Source: Caballeronia concitans
GTDB lineage: Bacteria; Pseudomonadota; Gammaproteobacteria; Burkholderiales; Burkholderiaceae
Length of the DNA stretch: 64,000 nucleotides
Direction: 5' to 3'
NCBI RefSeq assembly: GCF_001544615.1
Contig: NZ_FCNV02000010.1
Location: 168,792 to 232,791 of the forward strand
This document shows, piece after piece, positions 35,806 to 43,959 of the stretch. Position numbers and translations under genes: made by a program. Every line of letters starts with the position of its first letter. Positions within the stretch are counted from its first letter, which is position 1. Below the pieces are notes generated by a model, which made no database searches, had not been told where the DNA came from, and was given only the letters and a program-made list of their open reading frames with translations.

Positions 35806-36399
35806 TCACGAACGCTCGATTTCGATCAGCCGCGATGGCCGCAAATGGTTCATTGCATAGTGCTTACGGCCGCGTAACGTATGACCGCGCGCATCGCGTG
35901 CTTCGAAGCGCAACTGCGCTTCCACTTCCGGCACCGCCGGCGCGACCATTCCACGATCGATCATCCGATAGCCGCGTTCCAGCGCAAGCGCAAGGCCGTT
36001 GCGCGCGGGACGGCTGTCGAAGCCGCCGAGTCCGTCGCCCGGCTCGGCGACGTAGTTCACGAGCGTCGCGTTCGACGAGATGACCGCATCCGGATCGCGC
36101 GCGCGCATTTCCGCTTCGCGCTTCGCATGGACGTTCTTGCCGTCGGTATCGACGGTATCGTCGAGCGTGTCGTCGTTGATCACGTCGATGCCGCGCGGAT
36201 GGCGTGCAGGCCGCGCATCGCCGCGCGCGGACAAGTCGTCGCCTGCACCCGCGGCCGCGTGCGCCTCGCGTCCGGCCTCGGCCTTTCTTGCATCGGACAT
36301 GCTGACGTGCGCGGTCTCGGTGGAAGGCGTCTTGATCGGGCTTTTGGCCGCGCGATCGCTCTGATTGTCTTGCGATTCGTTGGCTTCGGCGTTGTTCAT
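35806..36399 (-). CDS. Hydrophilic conserved hypothetical protein
   Basis: A 197-residue soluble protein with a GGAGGTCACC ribosome site before its ATG. The first 90 residues are low-complexity and rich in Ala, Asp, Glu and Arg (for example HVSMSDARKAEAGREAH), probably disordered. The C-terminal 100 residues look folded: DAVISSNATLVNYVAEPGDG, NGLALALERGYRMIDRG and VPEVEAQLRFEARDARGHTL. No known family recognised. It is convergent with the small protein unit and separated from it by the terminator. Confidence 0.7.
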   Translation of the reverse strand: MNNAEANESQDNQSDRAAKSPIKTPSTETAHVSMSDARKAEAGREAHAAAGAGDDLSARGDARPARHPRGIDVINDDTLDDTVDTDGKNVHAKREAEMRARDPDAVISSNATLVNYVAEPGDGLGGFDSRPARNGLALALERGYRMIDRGMVAPAVPEVEAQLRFEARDARGHTLRGRKHYAMNHLRPSRLIEIERS

Positions 36400-36677
36400 G
36401 GTGACCTCCAGCTAAAAACACGATGGGCGATGCGTTCTCGCAAGACGCGTTCCAAATTTTTGGCGGCCGAGCCGCGAGCCTTGCCCGCCAAGCCCTTCAC
36501 CGACGTAAAAATTCAGAGATTTTTTCGAGGCTCAAGGTTTTTTCTACCAGTATTATTTGTAGCTTGTCCGCAGCAAAGCGCAACATGCGGGACGCGAGCA
36601 ATCAGGAGGGCGCGTCGATACGCCGCTGGATTTACGCAACGCCATTCGAAAGCAGGGCACTGATAGACGGGTGACTC

Positions 36678-36911
36678 ATGCAACACGATGCAGCCTTTTC
36701 ACATCGAGGCTATCTTCTCAACTGCGCGCCCGCCCGGACGGCAGACGGTAAATATCAACCGTATGTCGTGATCTCGCGTTCGAGCGATGGCGAACTCGTC
36801 GCGAACCGCTTTTTCCCTGCGGATCTGCACTTCCGCAGCGAGGCCGACGCGATCGCGCATGCACGCGACTGGGCCGTGCGCTGGATCGATGCCAGCCACG
36901 TCACGGTGTAG
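36678..36911 (+). CDS. Small conserved hypothetical protein
   Basis: A 77-residue soluble protein, MQHDAAFSHRGYLLNCAPAR then a beta-rich part (GKYQPYVVISRSSDGELV) and an amphipathic helix (SEADAIAHARDWAVRWID). The shape beta-beta-beta-alpha with a final DWAVRWID helix recurs in short Burkholderia proteins of unknown role. The upstream 278 bp (36400-36677) are AT-rich for this genome and probably hold its promoter and that of the divergent gene; I see no other gene there. Confidence 0.7.
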   Translation: MQHDAAFSHRGYLLNCAPARTADGKYQPYVVISRSSDGELVANRFFPADLHFRSEADAIAHARDWAVRWIDASHVTV

Positions 36912-37064
36912 CAGGGGTACGACCGTTCGACAAAATGGCGTGAGAATGCGCCAACTTCCTGCCGCGGCGACCCGTGCGAACGCACATCCGGTCGAAACCG
37001 GTTACGCTTGAGCTTGTATCCGTCGTGCGCGCCACGGCGGCCGTTTCCTTTCGATTGTGTTGAT

Positions 37065-38081
37065 ATGCAGAACACGCCTTCGCTCATGACTTCAATGCCA
37101 CGCGACGTTGCGTCCGATTCGCTCGACGACGCGCCGCTTCATACTTCGCGCGAATGGGGCTTGTCGCGCATCGTCGCGGAACTGCGCGAGTCGCGTGAGG
37201 AGTTGCATCGCACGCGGCACCCGCTCGGCATTCGCGAATTACCTTCGCGCGACGCGATCCTGAAGATCGTCAATGGACTGCGTTCCGCACTCTTTCCAAC
37301 GCATTACGGCGCGCCGGATCTAACGGACGAAAGCGTCGATTACTACGTCGGCCAGACGCTCGAAAACACGCTGCGCCTGTTGCACGAGCAGATTCGCCGT
37401 GCATTGCGTTTCCTGCCCGAGCATCGCGATACGAACGAGGCCGAACTCACTGCGCGAGCCTTCGCCATTGCGCGTGAATTCGGCACGCGGTTGCCGGCCA
37501 TCCGCGCGCTGCTCGTGTCGGATATCAAGGCCGCTTTCTCGGGCGATCCCGCCGCGCAGCACATCACCGAGATTCTGTTGTGCTATCCCGGCGTCTGGGC
37601 GATGACGCATCATCGGCTCGCGCATGCGCTGCATGAACTCGGCGTGCCACTGCTCGCGCGTTTCATCAACGAGATCGCGCATTCGCTGACGGGCATCGAT
37701 ATTCACCCCGGCGCGGCGATCGGGCCGAGCTTTTTCATCGACCATGGCACGGGCGTGGTGATCGGCGAGACGGCGGTGATCGGCGAGCGCGTGCGCGTTT
37801 ATCAGGCCGTGACGCTCGGCGCGAAGAGCTTCCCTTCGGGCAACGACGGCATGCTCGTGAAGGGCAACGCACGGCATCCGATTGTCGAGGACGATTGCGT
37901 GATTTACGCCGGCGCGACGATTCTCGGGCGCGTGACCATCGGCAAAGGCTCGGTGATCGGCGGAAACGTGTGGCTCACGCACAGCGTTCCACCGGGCAGC
38001 AACGTCTCGCAAGGCAAGGTGCGCGAAGGCGCCGGCGCCGATGCGCCGCGCAATGGCTTCAACAACGGCAACGGTGCATGA
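37065..38081 (+). CDS. cysE: Serine O-acetyltransferase (EpsC/SrpH-type CysE)
   Basis: A 338-residue enzyme making O-acetylserine from serine and acetyl-CoA for cysteine synthesis. The N-terminal helical part is followed by a left-handed beta-helix: HSLTGIDIHPGAAIGPSFFI, DHGTGVVIGETAVIGERVRV, YQAVTLGAKSF and VIYAGATILGRVTIGKGSVI. The catalytic histidines are in IDIHPGA and FIDHGTG. It is longer than E. coli CysE (273 aa) because of an extended N-terminus, as in the SrpH/EpsC branch. The ATG at 37065 is preferred; the upstream reading to 37008 has no family similarity. A terminator follows directly. Confidence 0.9.
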   Translation: MQNTPSLMTSMPRDVASDSLDDAPLHTSREWGLSRIVAELRESREELHRTRHPLGIRELPSRDAILKIVNGLRSALFPTHYGAPDLTDESVDYYVGQTLENTLRLLHEQIRRALRFLPEHRDTNEAELTARAFAIAREFGTRLPAIRALLVSDIKAAFSGDPAAQHITEILLCYPGVWAMTHHRLAHALHELGVPLLARFINEIAHSLTGIDIHPGAAIGPSFFIDHGTGVVIGETAVIGERVRVYQAVTLGAKSFPSGNDGMLVKGNARHPIVEDDCVIYAGATILGRVTIGKGSVIGGNVWLTHSVPPGSNVSQGKVREGAGADAPRNGFNNGNGA

Positions 38082-38088
38082 ACAAGAA

Positions 38089-38114
38089 AGAGCCTTCGTT
38101 TGAAGGCTCTTTTT
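38089..38114. terminator. Intrinsic terminator between cysE and folE
   Basis: AGAGCCTTC (38089-38097) and GAAGGCTCT (38102-38110) form a 9-bp stem with a GTTT loop, followed by a T-run ending at 38114 on the plus strand. It lies 8 bp after the cysE stop. On the minus strand it lies 10 bp after the folE stop with a weaker TTCTTG tail, so it may serve both convergent genes. Confidence 0.9.
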
Positions 38115-38123
38115 GCGTAGGCC

Positions 38124-38774
38124 TCAGGTGTTCGTCACACTAAAGGCGCTCGACTGACCGACGATGGCAAGGAACTCGCGCCGCGTGGAAGGATCGTCAC
38201 GGAACGATCCGAGCATGCGCGACGTCACCATCGCGACGCCCGCCTTATGCACGCCTCGCGTCGACATGCACTGATGCGCGGCTTCGAGAATCACGCCGAC
38301 GCCGAGCGGTTGAAGCACTTCATCGAGCGTGTCGGCGATCTGCGCGGTCATCTTCTCCTGAATCTGCAGACGCTTGGCGAAGGCATCGACGAGACGCGCG
38401 AGCTTTGAAATGCCGACGACGCGCTTGTTCGGCAGATAAGCGACATGCGCCCGGCCGATGATCGGCACCATGTGATGCTCGCAATAGCTCTCGAAGCGAA
38501 TGTCCTTGAGCACGATCATCTCGTCATAGCCCTGCACTTCGGAAAATGTGCGCGCGAGGATGTCGTGCGGATTTTGCGCATAGCCCGCGAAAAACTCTTC
38601 ATAGGAACGCACGACGCGCGCGGGCGTGTCGAGCAGACCTTCGCGGCGCGGATCGTCGCCGGCCCAGCGCAAGAGCACGCGCACGGCGGCTTCGGCTTCC
38701 TCGCGGGTCGGACGATCGGCTGAATCAGCGGGCATGTCCGAGCCGGTGAGATGATTTTTGCGCGGGCTGCTCAT
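38124..38774 (-). CDS. folE: GTP cyclohydrolase I
   Basis: A 216-residue homodecameric-type enzyme converting GTP to 7,8-dihydroneopterin triphosphate, the first step to folate and pterins. Zinc ligands Cys98 and His101 are in [10 protein letters not shown], and Cys169 is in [26 protein letters not shown] and [13 protein letters not shown] complete the family pattern. This is the zinc-dependent FolE1 type. The ATG at 38774 is preceded by AAGGAG. It is convergent with cysE. Many Burkholderia species carry two folE copies, and I cannot tell which this is. Confidence 0.95.
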   Translation of the reverse strand: MSSPRKNHLTGSDMPADSADRPTREEAEAAVRVLLRWAGDDPRREGLLDTPARVVRSYEEFFAGYAQNPHDILARTFSEVQGYDEMIVLKDIRFESYCEHHMVPIIGRAHVAYLPNKRVVGISKLARLVDAFAKRLQIQEKMTAQIADTLDEVLQPLGVGVILEAAHQCMSTRGVHKAGVAMVTSRMLGSFRDDPSTRREFLAIVGQSSAFSVTNT

Positions 38775-38895
38775 TGAAAACTCCTTTTGTTTCTGTTCGG
38801 ATTTGCGGATAGCGCCTTATTGTTCCACGTTTTTGAAGGCCCATACGCCTGTCCGGTCTTTCGGAGTCGATGCGCCGCCCGCGCGGCGGCTTGCG

Positions 38896-39348
38896 TCAGG
38901 CCGGCTTGTTCTCCACGCCGCCCAGCACCATCCACGATACGCCGAATCTGTCCTGAACCATGCCGAAGCGCTTGGCGAAGAAAGTTTGCGTCATCGGCAT
39001 TTGCACCTGGCCGCCGTTGCCGAGTGCGTTGAAGTATTTCTCGGCCTGCTGTTCGTCGTTGGCCGTTAGCGAAAGCGATACGCCCGCGAAATTCGGCTTG
39101 CCGCTGCACATGCCGTCGGAGGCCATGAGCATGGAATCGCCGATGGTGAATGCGGTGTGCATGACCTTGTCTTCCGAACCCGCGGGCATGCTGCATCCGC
39201 TCGCCGCTTCGCTCGCGCCTTCTTTCGATGCATCGGGGTTGTCCCTGAAGCGCATCATCATGAGCACTTGCGCGCCGAGATGTTCGCGATAGAACGTGAC
39301 CGCTTCTTCGCAACGGCCTTCGAAAAACAGATAGGGTTGAACTTGCAT
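38896..39348 (-). CDS. VOC-family PhnB-like protein
   Basis: A 150-residue glyoxalase/bleomycin-resistance-like protein of the PhnB/DUF3738-type demethylase-like group. MQVQPYLFFEGRCEEAVTFY is the standard opening. DKVMHTAFTIGDSMLMASD and the C-terminal FGMVQDRFGVSWMV follow. The ATG at 39348 has AAGGAG upstream; the longer reading to 39735 crosses the next gene. The start is 24 bp from the stop of the NTF2-like gene, so the two are an operon. Ligand unknown. Confidence 0.88.
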   Translation of the reverse strand: MQVQPYLFFEGRCEEAVTFYREHLGAQVLMMMRFRDNPDASKEGASEAASGCSMPAGSEDKVMHTAFTIGDSMLMASDGMCSGKPNFAGVSLSLTANDEQQAEKYFNALGNGGQVQMPMTQTFFAKRFGMVQDRFGVSWMVLGGVENKPA

Positions 39349-39371
39349 GTTGGCTCCTTGAAATGGGACTG

Positions 39372-39794
39372 TCAGGACTTCTCGTCGGGGTCCATATCCA
39401 TCATGAGCGGCACCGATGCGTGTTCGTGCACCACGCGCCAGTCGCCCTCGATTCTTCTGAAACACACGGTGGCGCGCACGATGTCGTCGCGCCCGCCCGC
39501 CGTCACGCGATTCAGCACGTGCATGTACGCGAGATCGCCGCTCACCGCGACATGCATGTCCCTGAACTCGAACGAGAACGGACCGCTGATGCTGTCGAAC
39601 CAGCGCTGCCAGTTCTCGCGATAACGCTGCACGCCTGACATCGACGCAGGCGGCACGACGTCGAATACAACCGCATCCGGCGCGTAATGCGCGACGAGCG
39701 CGGCCGTGTCTTTTGCGAGCACCGCTTGCCGCCACGCTTCTGCCAGCTCACGAATGCGCGCTTCGTCATTTGCATCGGGACGAGGGACGGACAT
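39372..39794 (-). CDS. SnoaL/NTF2-like protein (SgcJ/EcaC type)
   Basis: A 140-residue protein with the cystatin-like NTF2 fold: RELAEAWRQAVLAKDTAALV, AHYAPDAVVFDVVPP, FDSISGPFSFEFRD and the C-terminal CFRRIEGDWRVVHEHASVP. Proteins of this group are oxidoreductase- or isomerase-like with no fixed catalytic residues. It starts at 39794, divergent from a TetR gene with two operator copies in between, so that regulator probably controls it and the VOC gene. Reaction unknown. Confidence 0.87.
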   Translation of the reverse strand: MSVPRPDANDEARIRELAEAWRQAVLAKDTAALVAHYAPDAVVFDVVPPASMSGVQRYRENWQRWFDSISGPFSFEFRDMHVAVSGDLAYMHVLNRVTAGGRDDIVRATVCFRRIEGDWRVVHEHASVPLMMDMDPDEKS

Positions 39795-39884
39795 GCTTGC
39801 CTCCACGAATGACCACGTGATTACGATGCGCGCCTGTCGTGACAGCACAACGACAAGCACGAAAGCGAAACTATTCTTCGCTTG

Positions 39885-39929
39885 TGTACACCGTCCACAA
39901 AAAGTAGCAGAGATAATGGACACTGTCCA
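39885..39929. promoter_or_regulatory. Two operator copies upstream of the TetR gene
   Basis: TGGACACTGTCCA at 39917-39929 is a perfect palindrome around a central C. TGTACACCGTCCA at 39885-39897 matches it at 11 of 13 positions. The copies are 32 bp apart, about three helical turns, on one face of the DNA. They lie between the divergent NTF2-like and TetR genes, the typical place for a TetR operator. Binding is inferred. Confidence 0.65.
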
Positions 39930-39954
39930 CATGAGGGATAGCCCGGGCAATAAA

Positions 39955-40617
39955 ATGACGAAACGAAACGTCGCGCATGCGATGAAAGCGACGAAAGCGC
40001 GAAGCACCTACAGACATGGGGATTTACGGCGCGCATTGATCGACGCCGGCCTTGAGCTTGCGCGCGAAGGCGGGCCGGATGCAATCGTGCTGCGCGAAGC
40101 CACGCGTCGAGCGGGCGTGGTGCCTAACGCCGCGTATCGGCACTTCGAGAACAGGCAGGCATTGTTGTCGGCGGTGCGCTCGGCGGCGTTGTCGTCGGTC
40201 GCGCAGGCGATGGAAGATGAACTGGCCGCGCGCCCGAAGAAACGACGCCGTGCCGACGCCGCCCGCTTGGGCCTGCGCGCGATCGGCACTGGTTATTTGC
40301 GATTCGCGCAAGAAGAAACGGGATTGTTTCGCACGGCGTTCGCCGCCCCCCAGGCCGAATGGGCAGAGCACGAAGCGGCTTATGGCGCCGGACCGAGCGG
40401 GCTCGATCCGTTTCAGCTATTGAGCCGCGCGCTCGATGAAATGGTGGAGGCGGGGGCGCTGGAAGCGCGCCGTCGAACGCAGGCGGAGTATCTGGCGTGG
40501 AGCGCGGTGCATGGCTTTGCGCTCCTGTTGATCGAAGGGCCGCTGCAAGCGCTCGGACCTGAAGAAGTCGAGCCGCTTGCAGCGCGTTTGCTCGCGATGG
40601 TCGAGCAAGGGTTATGA
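39955..40617 (+). CDS. TetR/AcrR-family regulator
   Basis: A 220-residue repressor from the ATG at 39955; ATGs at 39916 and 39982 are alternatives, but 39916 lies within the operator. The N-terminal HTH is LREATRRAGVVPNAAYRHFE, following RRALIDAGLELAREGGPDAI. The C-terminus contains the TetR_C_33/WHG-like region (RLGLRAIGTGYLRFAQEETG and FRTAF) and EYLAWSAVHGFALLLIEGPL. It probably represses itself and the divergent NTF2-like/VOC operon. Ligand unknown. Confidence 0.9.
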   Translation: MTKRNVAHAMKATKARSTYRHGDLRRALIDAGLELAREGGPDAIVLREATRRAGVVPNAAYRHFENRQALLSAVRSAALSSVAQAMEDELAARPKKRRRADAARLGLRAIGTGYLRFAQEETGLFRTAFAAPQAEWAEHEAAYGAGPSGLDPFQLLSRALDEMVEAGALEARRRTQAEYLAWSAVHGFALLLIEGPLQALGPEEVEPLAARLLAMVEQGL

Positions 40618-40641
40618 GTTTAGGGCAAAACGCAGGATTGA

Positions 40642-42015
40642 TTACGCGAGTCCGAGCGCGCTTGCGGTGGCATCGATTGCCGCTTTGGCTTTAGCGATCA
40701 TTTCGTCGATTTCCTCATGCGTGACCACGAGCGGCGGCGATAACAACATGCGGTCGCCGCTTGCGCGCATCACGAGATTATTATTGAAGCAGAGATTGCG
40801 GCACATCGTGCCGACGTCATCGCCATTGACGAACCGTTTGCGCGTGACGGGATTCTCCGCGAGTTGAATGCCCGCGACGAGTCCCACGCCCTGAATTTCA
40901 CCGACGATCGGATGACCGCTTAACGCATCGCGTAATCGCATTTGGAAATACGGCCCGGTGTCTTCCTTGACGCGCGCCACGATGCCTTCATCGCGTAACA
41001 GCTTCAAATTGGCGACTGCCACCGCCGCCGCGACCGGATGCCCCGAATATGTGAAGCCATGATTGAACTCACCGCCATTCACGATCGCATCGGCAATGCG
41101 ATCCGAAAGCCCGACCGCGCCCATTGGCACATAGCCGCTCGTCAGCCCCTTCGCCATGGTGATGACATCCGGCTCGAAACCGAAATGGCGATGCGCGAAC
41201 CATTCACCGGTGCGCCCGAATCCGCCGATCACTTCATCGGCGATTAGAAGCACGTCATGCTCGCGACAGATGCGCTGAATTTCCGGCCAATAACTCGATG
41301 GCGGAAAGATCACGCCGCCCGCGCCCTGAAACGGCTCGCCGATAAAAGCCGCAACGTTCTCCGCACCGAGTTCGATGATCCTGGCTTCGAGCTGACGCGC
41401 ACGCGCAAGTCCGAAGGCTTCGACATCCATCTCACCGCCTTCGCCGAACCAGTAAGGTTGATCGATATGCACAACGTGCTCCATCTTCGACGGCATTTGC
41501 TCGTGCATATCACTCATGCCGCCAAGCGTCGCGCCCGCGATGGTCGAGCCGTGATAAGCATTGCTCCGCGCGATGACATAGCGCTTATCCGGCTTGCCTT
41601 GCAAAGCCCAATACCGATGCACCGCGCGCAACGCCGTATCGTTTGCTTCGGAACCGCTGTTGCAATACAGAAAGCGGTTGAAAGTCTGCGGAGTCAGTTG
41701 CGCGAGCAATTCGGATAGTTCGATTACCGGCGGATGCGTCGTTCTGAAGAATGTGTTGTAGTAGGCCAAGGCCTGCATTTGCGCATGGGCGGCATCGGCG
41801 AGTTCGCGGCGTCCATAGCCGAGATTCACGCACCACAAGCCCGCCATGCCGTCGATGATGCACGCGCCTTCCGAGTCCCAAAGATGGACGCCTTCGGCCT
41901 TCACGATTACGCGGCTGCCCGCGCGATTAAGCTCCGCCATATCCGAAAAGGGATGCAGATGATGCGCGGCATCGAGCGCGCGATAGTGCGCCGTCGAGTC
42001 GATACGATCGTTCAT
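40642..42015 (-). CDS. spuC: Putrescine-pyruvate aminotransferase
   Basis: A 457-residue class III aminotransferase that moves the amino group of putrescine to pyruvate, giving 4-aminobutyraldehyde. PLP-lysine lies in VITMAKGLTSGYVPMGAV, and LIADEVIGGFGRTG holds the pyridine-binding Asp. NEWFxHG-type SGSEAND and FMHGFTYSGHP-like FNHGFTYSGHPVAA match SpuC. The ATG at 42015 is chosen; the longer reading runs into the next gene. It follows the glutamate-putrescine ligase gene by 14 bp, so both branches of putrescine breakdown are encoded together. Confidence 0.88.
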   Translation of the reverse strand: MNDRIDSTAHYRALDAAHHLHPFSDMAELNRAGSRVIVKAEGVHLWDSEGACIIDGMAGLWCVNLGYGRRELADAAHAQMQALAYYNTFFRTTHPPVIELSELLAQLTPQTFNRFLYCNSGSEANDTALRAVHRYWALQGKPDKRYVIARSNAYHGSTIAGATLGGMSDMHEQMPSKMEHVVHIDQPYWFGEGGEMDVEAFGLARARQLEARIIELGAENVAAFIGEPFQGAGGVIFPPSSYWPEIQRICREHDVLLIADEVIGGFGRTGEWFAHRHFGFEPDVITMAKGLTSGYVPMGAVGLSDRIADAIVNGGEFNHGFTYSGHPVAAAVAVANLKLLRDEGIVARVKEDTGPYFQMRLRDALSGHPIVGEIQGVGLVAGIQLAENPVTRKRFVNGDDVGTMCRNLCFNNNLVMRASGDRMLLSPPLVVTHEEIDEMIAKAKAAIDATASALGLA

Positions 42016-42029
42016 GTTTGCCTCCGCCT

Positions 42030-43364
42030 TCAAACGTGCAGCAATAAGTGTTTGCGTTCCCACGAACTGATGACACGGAAGAACGCTTCGTATTCGGTTT
42101 CCTTCAATGCCAGATAGGCGCGCACGAATTTCTCGCCGAGCATGTCGGAAAGCGGCTCGCACGCGCCCATCAAGGTGAGCCCTTCGTCGAGATTGCGCGG
42201 CAATTGAAAGGGCAGGCGATAACCATCGCTCGCAAGCGGCGCAGTAGGTTCGAGATGCTGCGTCATGCCGAGATAGCCGGCCGCAAGCGTCGCGGCAATC
42301 GCGAGATACGGATTGCAGTCCACACCCGGTATGCGATTCTCGACGCGCCTTGCCTGCGGCGATGCATGCGGCACGCGAAATCCCACCGTGCGATTGTCAT
42401 AACCCCATTGCACGTTGATCGGCGCGGCCATGAAACGAGAAAGCCTTCGATACGAATTGATATATGGCGCAAAGATAGGCATGAGCGCGGGCGTATACTT
42501 TTGCAGGCCCGCGATATAGCTATAGAAGAGGCCGGTCGCTTCGCCATCGCGCCCGGTGAAGAGATTGCGCCCAGTCTCTTCATCGACGATGCTTTGATGC
42601 ACATGCATGGCCGAGCCCGGCTCGTTCTCCATGGGTTTGGCCATGAACGTTGCGTACATCTTGTGACGCAGCGCGGCCTCGCGCACGGTGCGCTTGAAGA
42701 GAAACACACGGTCCGCGAGATTCAGGGCGTCGCCATGCAGGAAATTGATTTCCATCTGTGCCGCGCCGACCTCGTGAATCAGCGTGTCGACTTCGAGTTC
42801 CTGAACCTCGCAATACTCGTAGATGTCTTCGAAGAGCGGGTCGAACTCATTGACGGCATCGATGGAATAGGCTTGCCGGCCCGTTTCCGCGCGTCCCGTG
42901 CGTCCGACGGGCGGCTGCAATGGCAAGTCCGGATCGCGATTGACATCGACGAGAAAGAACTCGAGTTCCGGCGCGACGACGGGCCGCCATCCTTTCGCCT
43001 CGTATTTCTGAAGCACTTGCCGCAACACGCGCCGCGGTGATATGGCGACCGGCGTGCCGTCGAAATGCACGCAGTCGTGAATGACTTGCGCGGTCGGATC
43101 GGTGGCCCAGGGAATCAGGCGGATCGTCGATGCATCGGGCACGCAGATCATGTCGGGATCGGTGAGGCCGGTGAAGGTCGCGTCGTCGGGATAGTCGCCC
43201 GTGACGGTCTGGATCATCACGGCTTGCGGCAGTCGCATGGATTCGCCCGATTCGAACTTGCTGCGCGGAATGATCTTGCCGCGCGCAGTGCCGGCCATGT
43301 CGGGAATGATGGCTTCTATCTCGGTGATGCGATGCTTGCGCAGAAATTCGTCTATGCGTTCCAT
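42030..43364 (-). CDS. Glutamine synthetase-family ligase (glutamate-putrescine ligase)
   Basis: A 444-residue cytoplasmic enzyme of the glutamine synthetase fold. Features: DMAGTARGKIIPRSKF near the N-terminus, ELEFFLVDVNRDPDLPLQPP in the beta-grasp/active-site part, EVGAAQMEINFLHGDAL, NEPGSAMHVHQSI (the GSGMHxH-like ammonia/substrate loop) and AINVQWGYDNRTVGFRVP. The Gly-Ser-Ala-Met-His variation and the partner spuC gene favour gamma-glutamylation of putrescine (PuuA/SpuI) over ammonia assimilation. It lacks the adenylylation tyrosine context of GlnA. Substrate is inferred from neighbourhood. Confidence 0.85.
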   Translation of the reverse strand: MERIDEFLRKHRITEIEAIIPDMAGTARGKIIPRSKFESGESMRLPQAVMIQTVTGDYPDDATFTGLTDPDMICVPDASTIRLIPWATDPTAQVIHDCVHFDGTPVAISPRRVLRQVLQKYEAKGWRPVVAPELEFFLVDVNRDPDLPLQPPVGRTGRAETGRQAYSIDAVNEFDPLFEDIYEYCEVQELEVDTLIHEVGAAQMEINFLHGDALNLADRVFLFKRTVREAALRHKMYATFMAKPMENEPGSAMHVHQSIVDEETGRNLFTGRDGEATGLFYSYIAGLQKYTPALMPIFAPYINSYRRLSRFMAAPINVQWGYDNRTVGFRVPHASPQARRVENRIPGVDCNPYLAIAATLAAGYLGMTQHLEPTAPLASDGYRLPFQLPRNLDEGLTLMGACEPLSDMLGEKFVRAYLALKETEYEAFFRVISSWERKHLLLHV

Positions 43365-43959
43365 TTCAATCTCTCTCTTTTACAAGCGTTTCGACTGGGC
43401 GCGCGAAGCCCCGGCCGATGCGCGCGAACGAGCCGCGGCGTCAGGCCGCATTGATTACAGGCGAGCACGAGCCGCGCAAATGCGCGCGCTTAGCGGCTGC
43501 CCAAGGAATCGAACGGAAAGAGAGGCGCTACGGCAGCAAGGAAGCCGCGCCGACGCAATGCACGGCGATGAACGCGCGCGCTGAGATGGCGTTACGCCGT
43601 CGCACGGAGCGGCGCGAGAGAATGGTGACGACCGACATGAAGCGGCAATCGGGATGGATGCCGCAGCGATCGGCGAGGGAACGGCTTGCGTTCCTGCTTA
43701 CCAGAGGGCTTTGGACGCTCACGATCATGCTCGTTTGGCGAGTTTGAACTGCGTGAGGGAGGCGGCGCATGCCGACAATTCCCTTTAGCGAGGATATACG
43801 AGCCATTAACGCCGTCAAGCCGTGTTTTCCGCAGACGCAAGCGTGCCGCTTGGCGCACGCTTTTTTTCGCAAAGGCAAACGTCGCGCGCAATTCATCGAT
43901 AATGTCGCCTCGTCGCTCTTTAGCTTCTTTCGGTCTTTATCCGGTCTTTCACGCACCCG
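43365..43959. other. Intergenic region between putrescine and ABC importer genes
   Basis: This 595-bp region separates divergent transcription units. ORFs within it have arginine-rich compositions typical of out-of-frame reading and no domain. It contains a promoter-terminator pair described separately (43772-43867). The segment 43365-43400 just before the ligase gene has CTCTCTC, consistent with a ribosome site read on the minus strand (GAGAGA). Confidence 0.5.
43772..43867 (+). ncRNA. Candidate small RNA or attenuator leader
   Basis: CCGACA at 43772-43777, a 17-bp spacer and TATACG at 43795-43800 form a possible sigma-70 promoter; transcription would begin near 43807. GCGTGC (43841-43846) and GCACGC (43855-43860) make a stem with an 8-nt loop, and seven T residues follow at 43861-43867. 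The transcript would be about 60 nt and end 92 bp before the ABC permease start. No gene upstream needs this terminator. It could be a small RNA or a leader that limits transcription of the importer operon. Confidence 0.4.
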
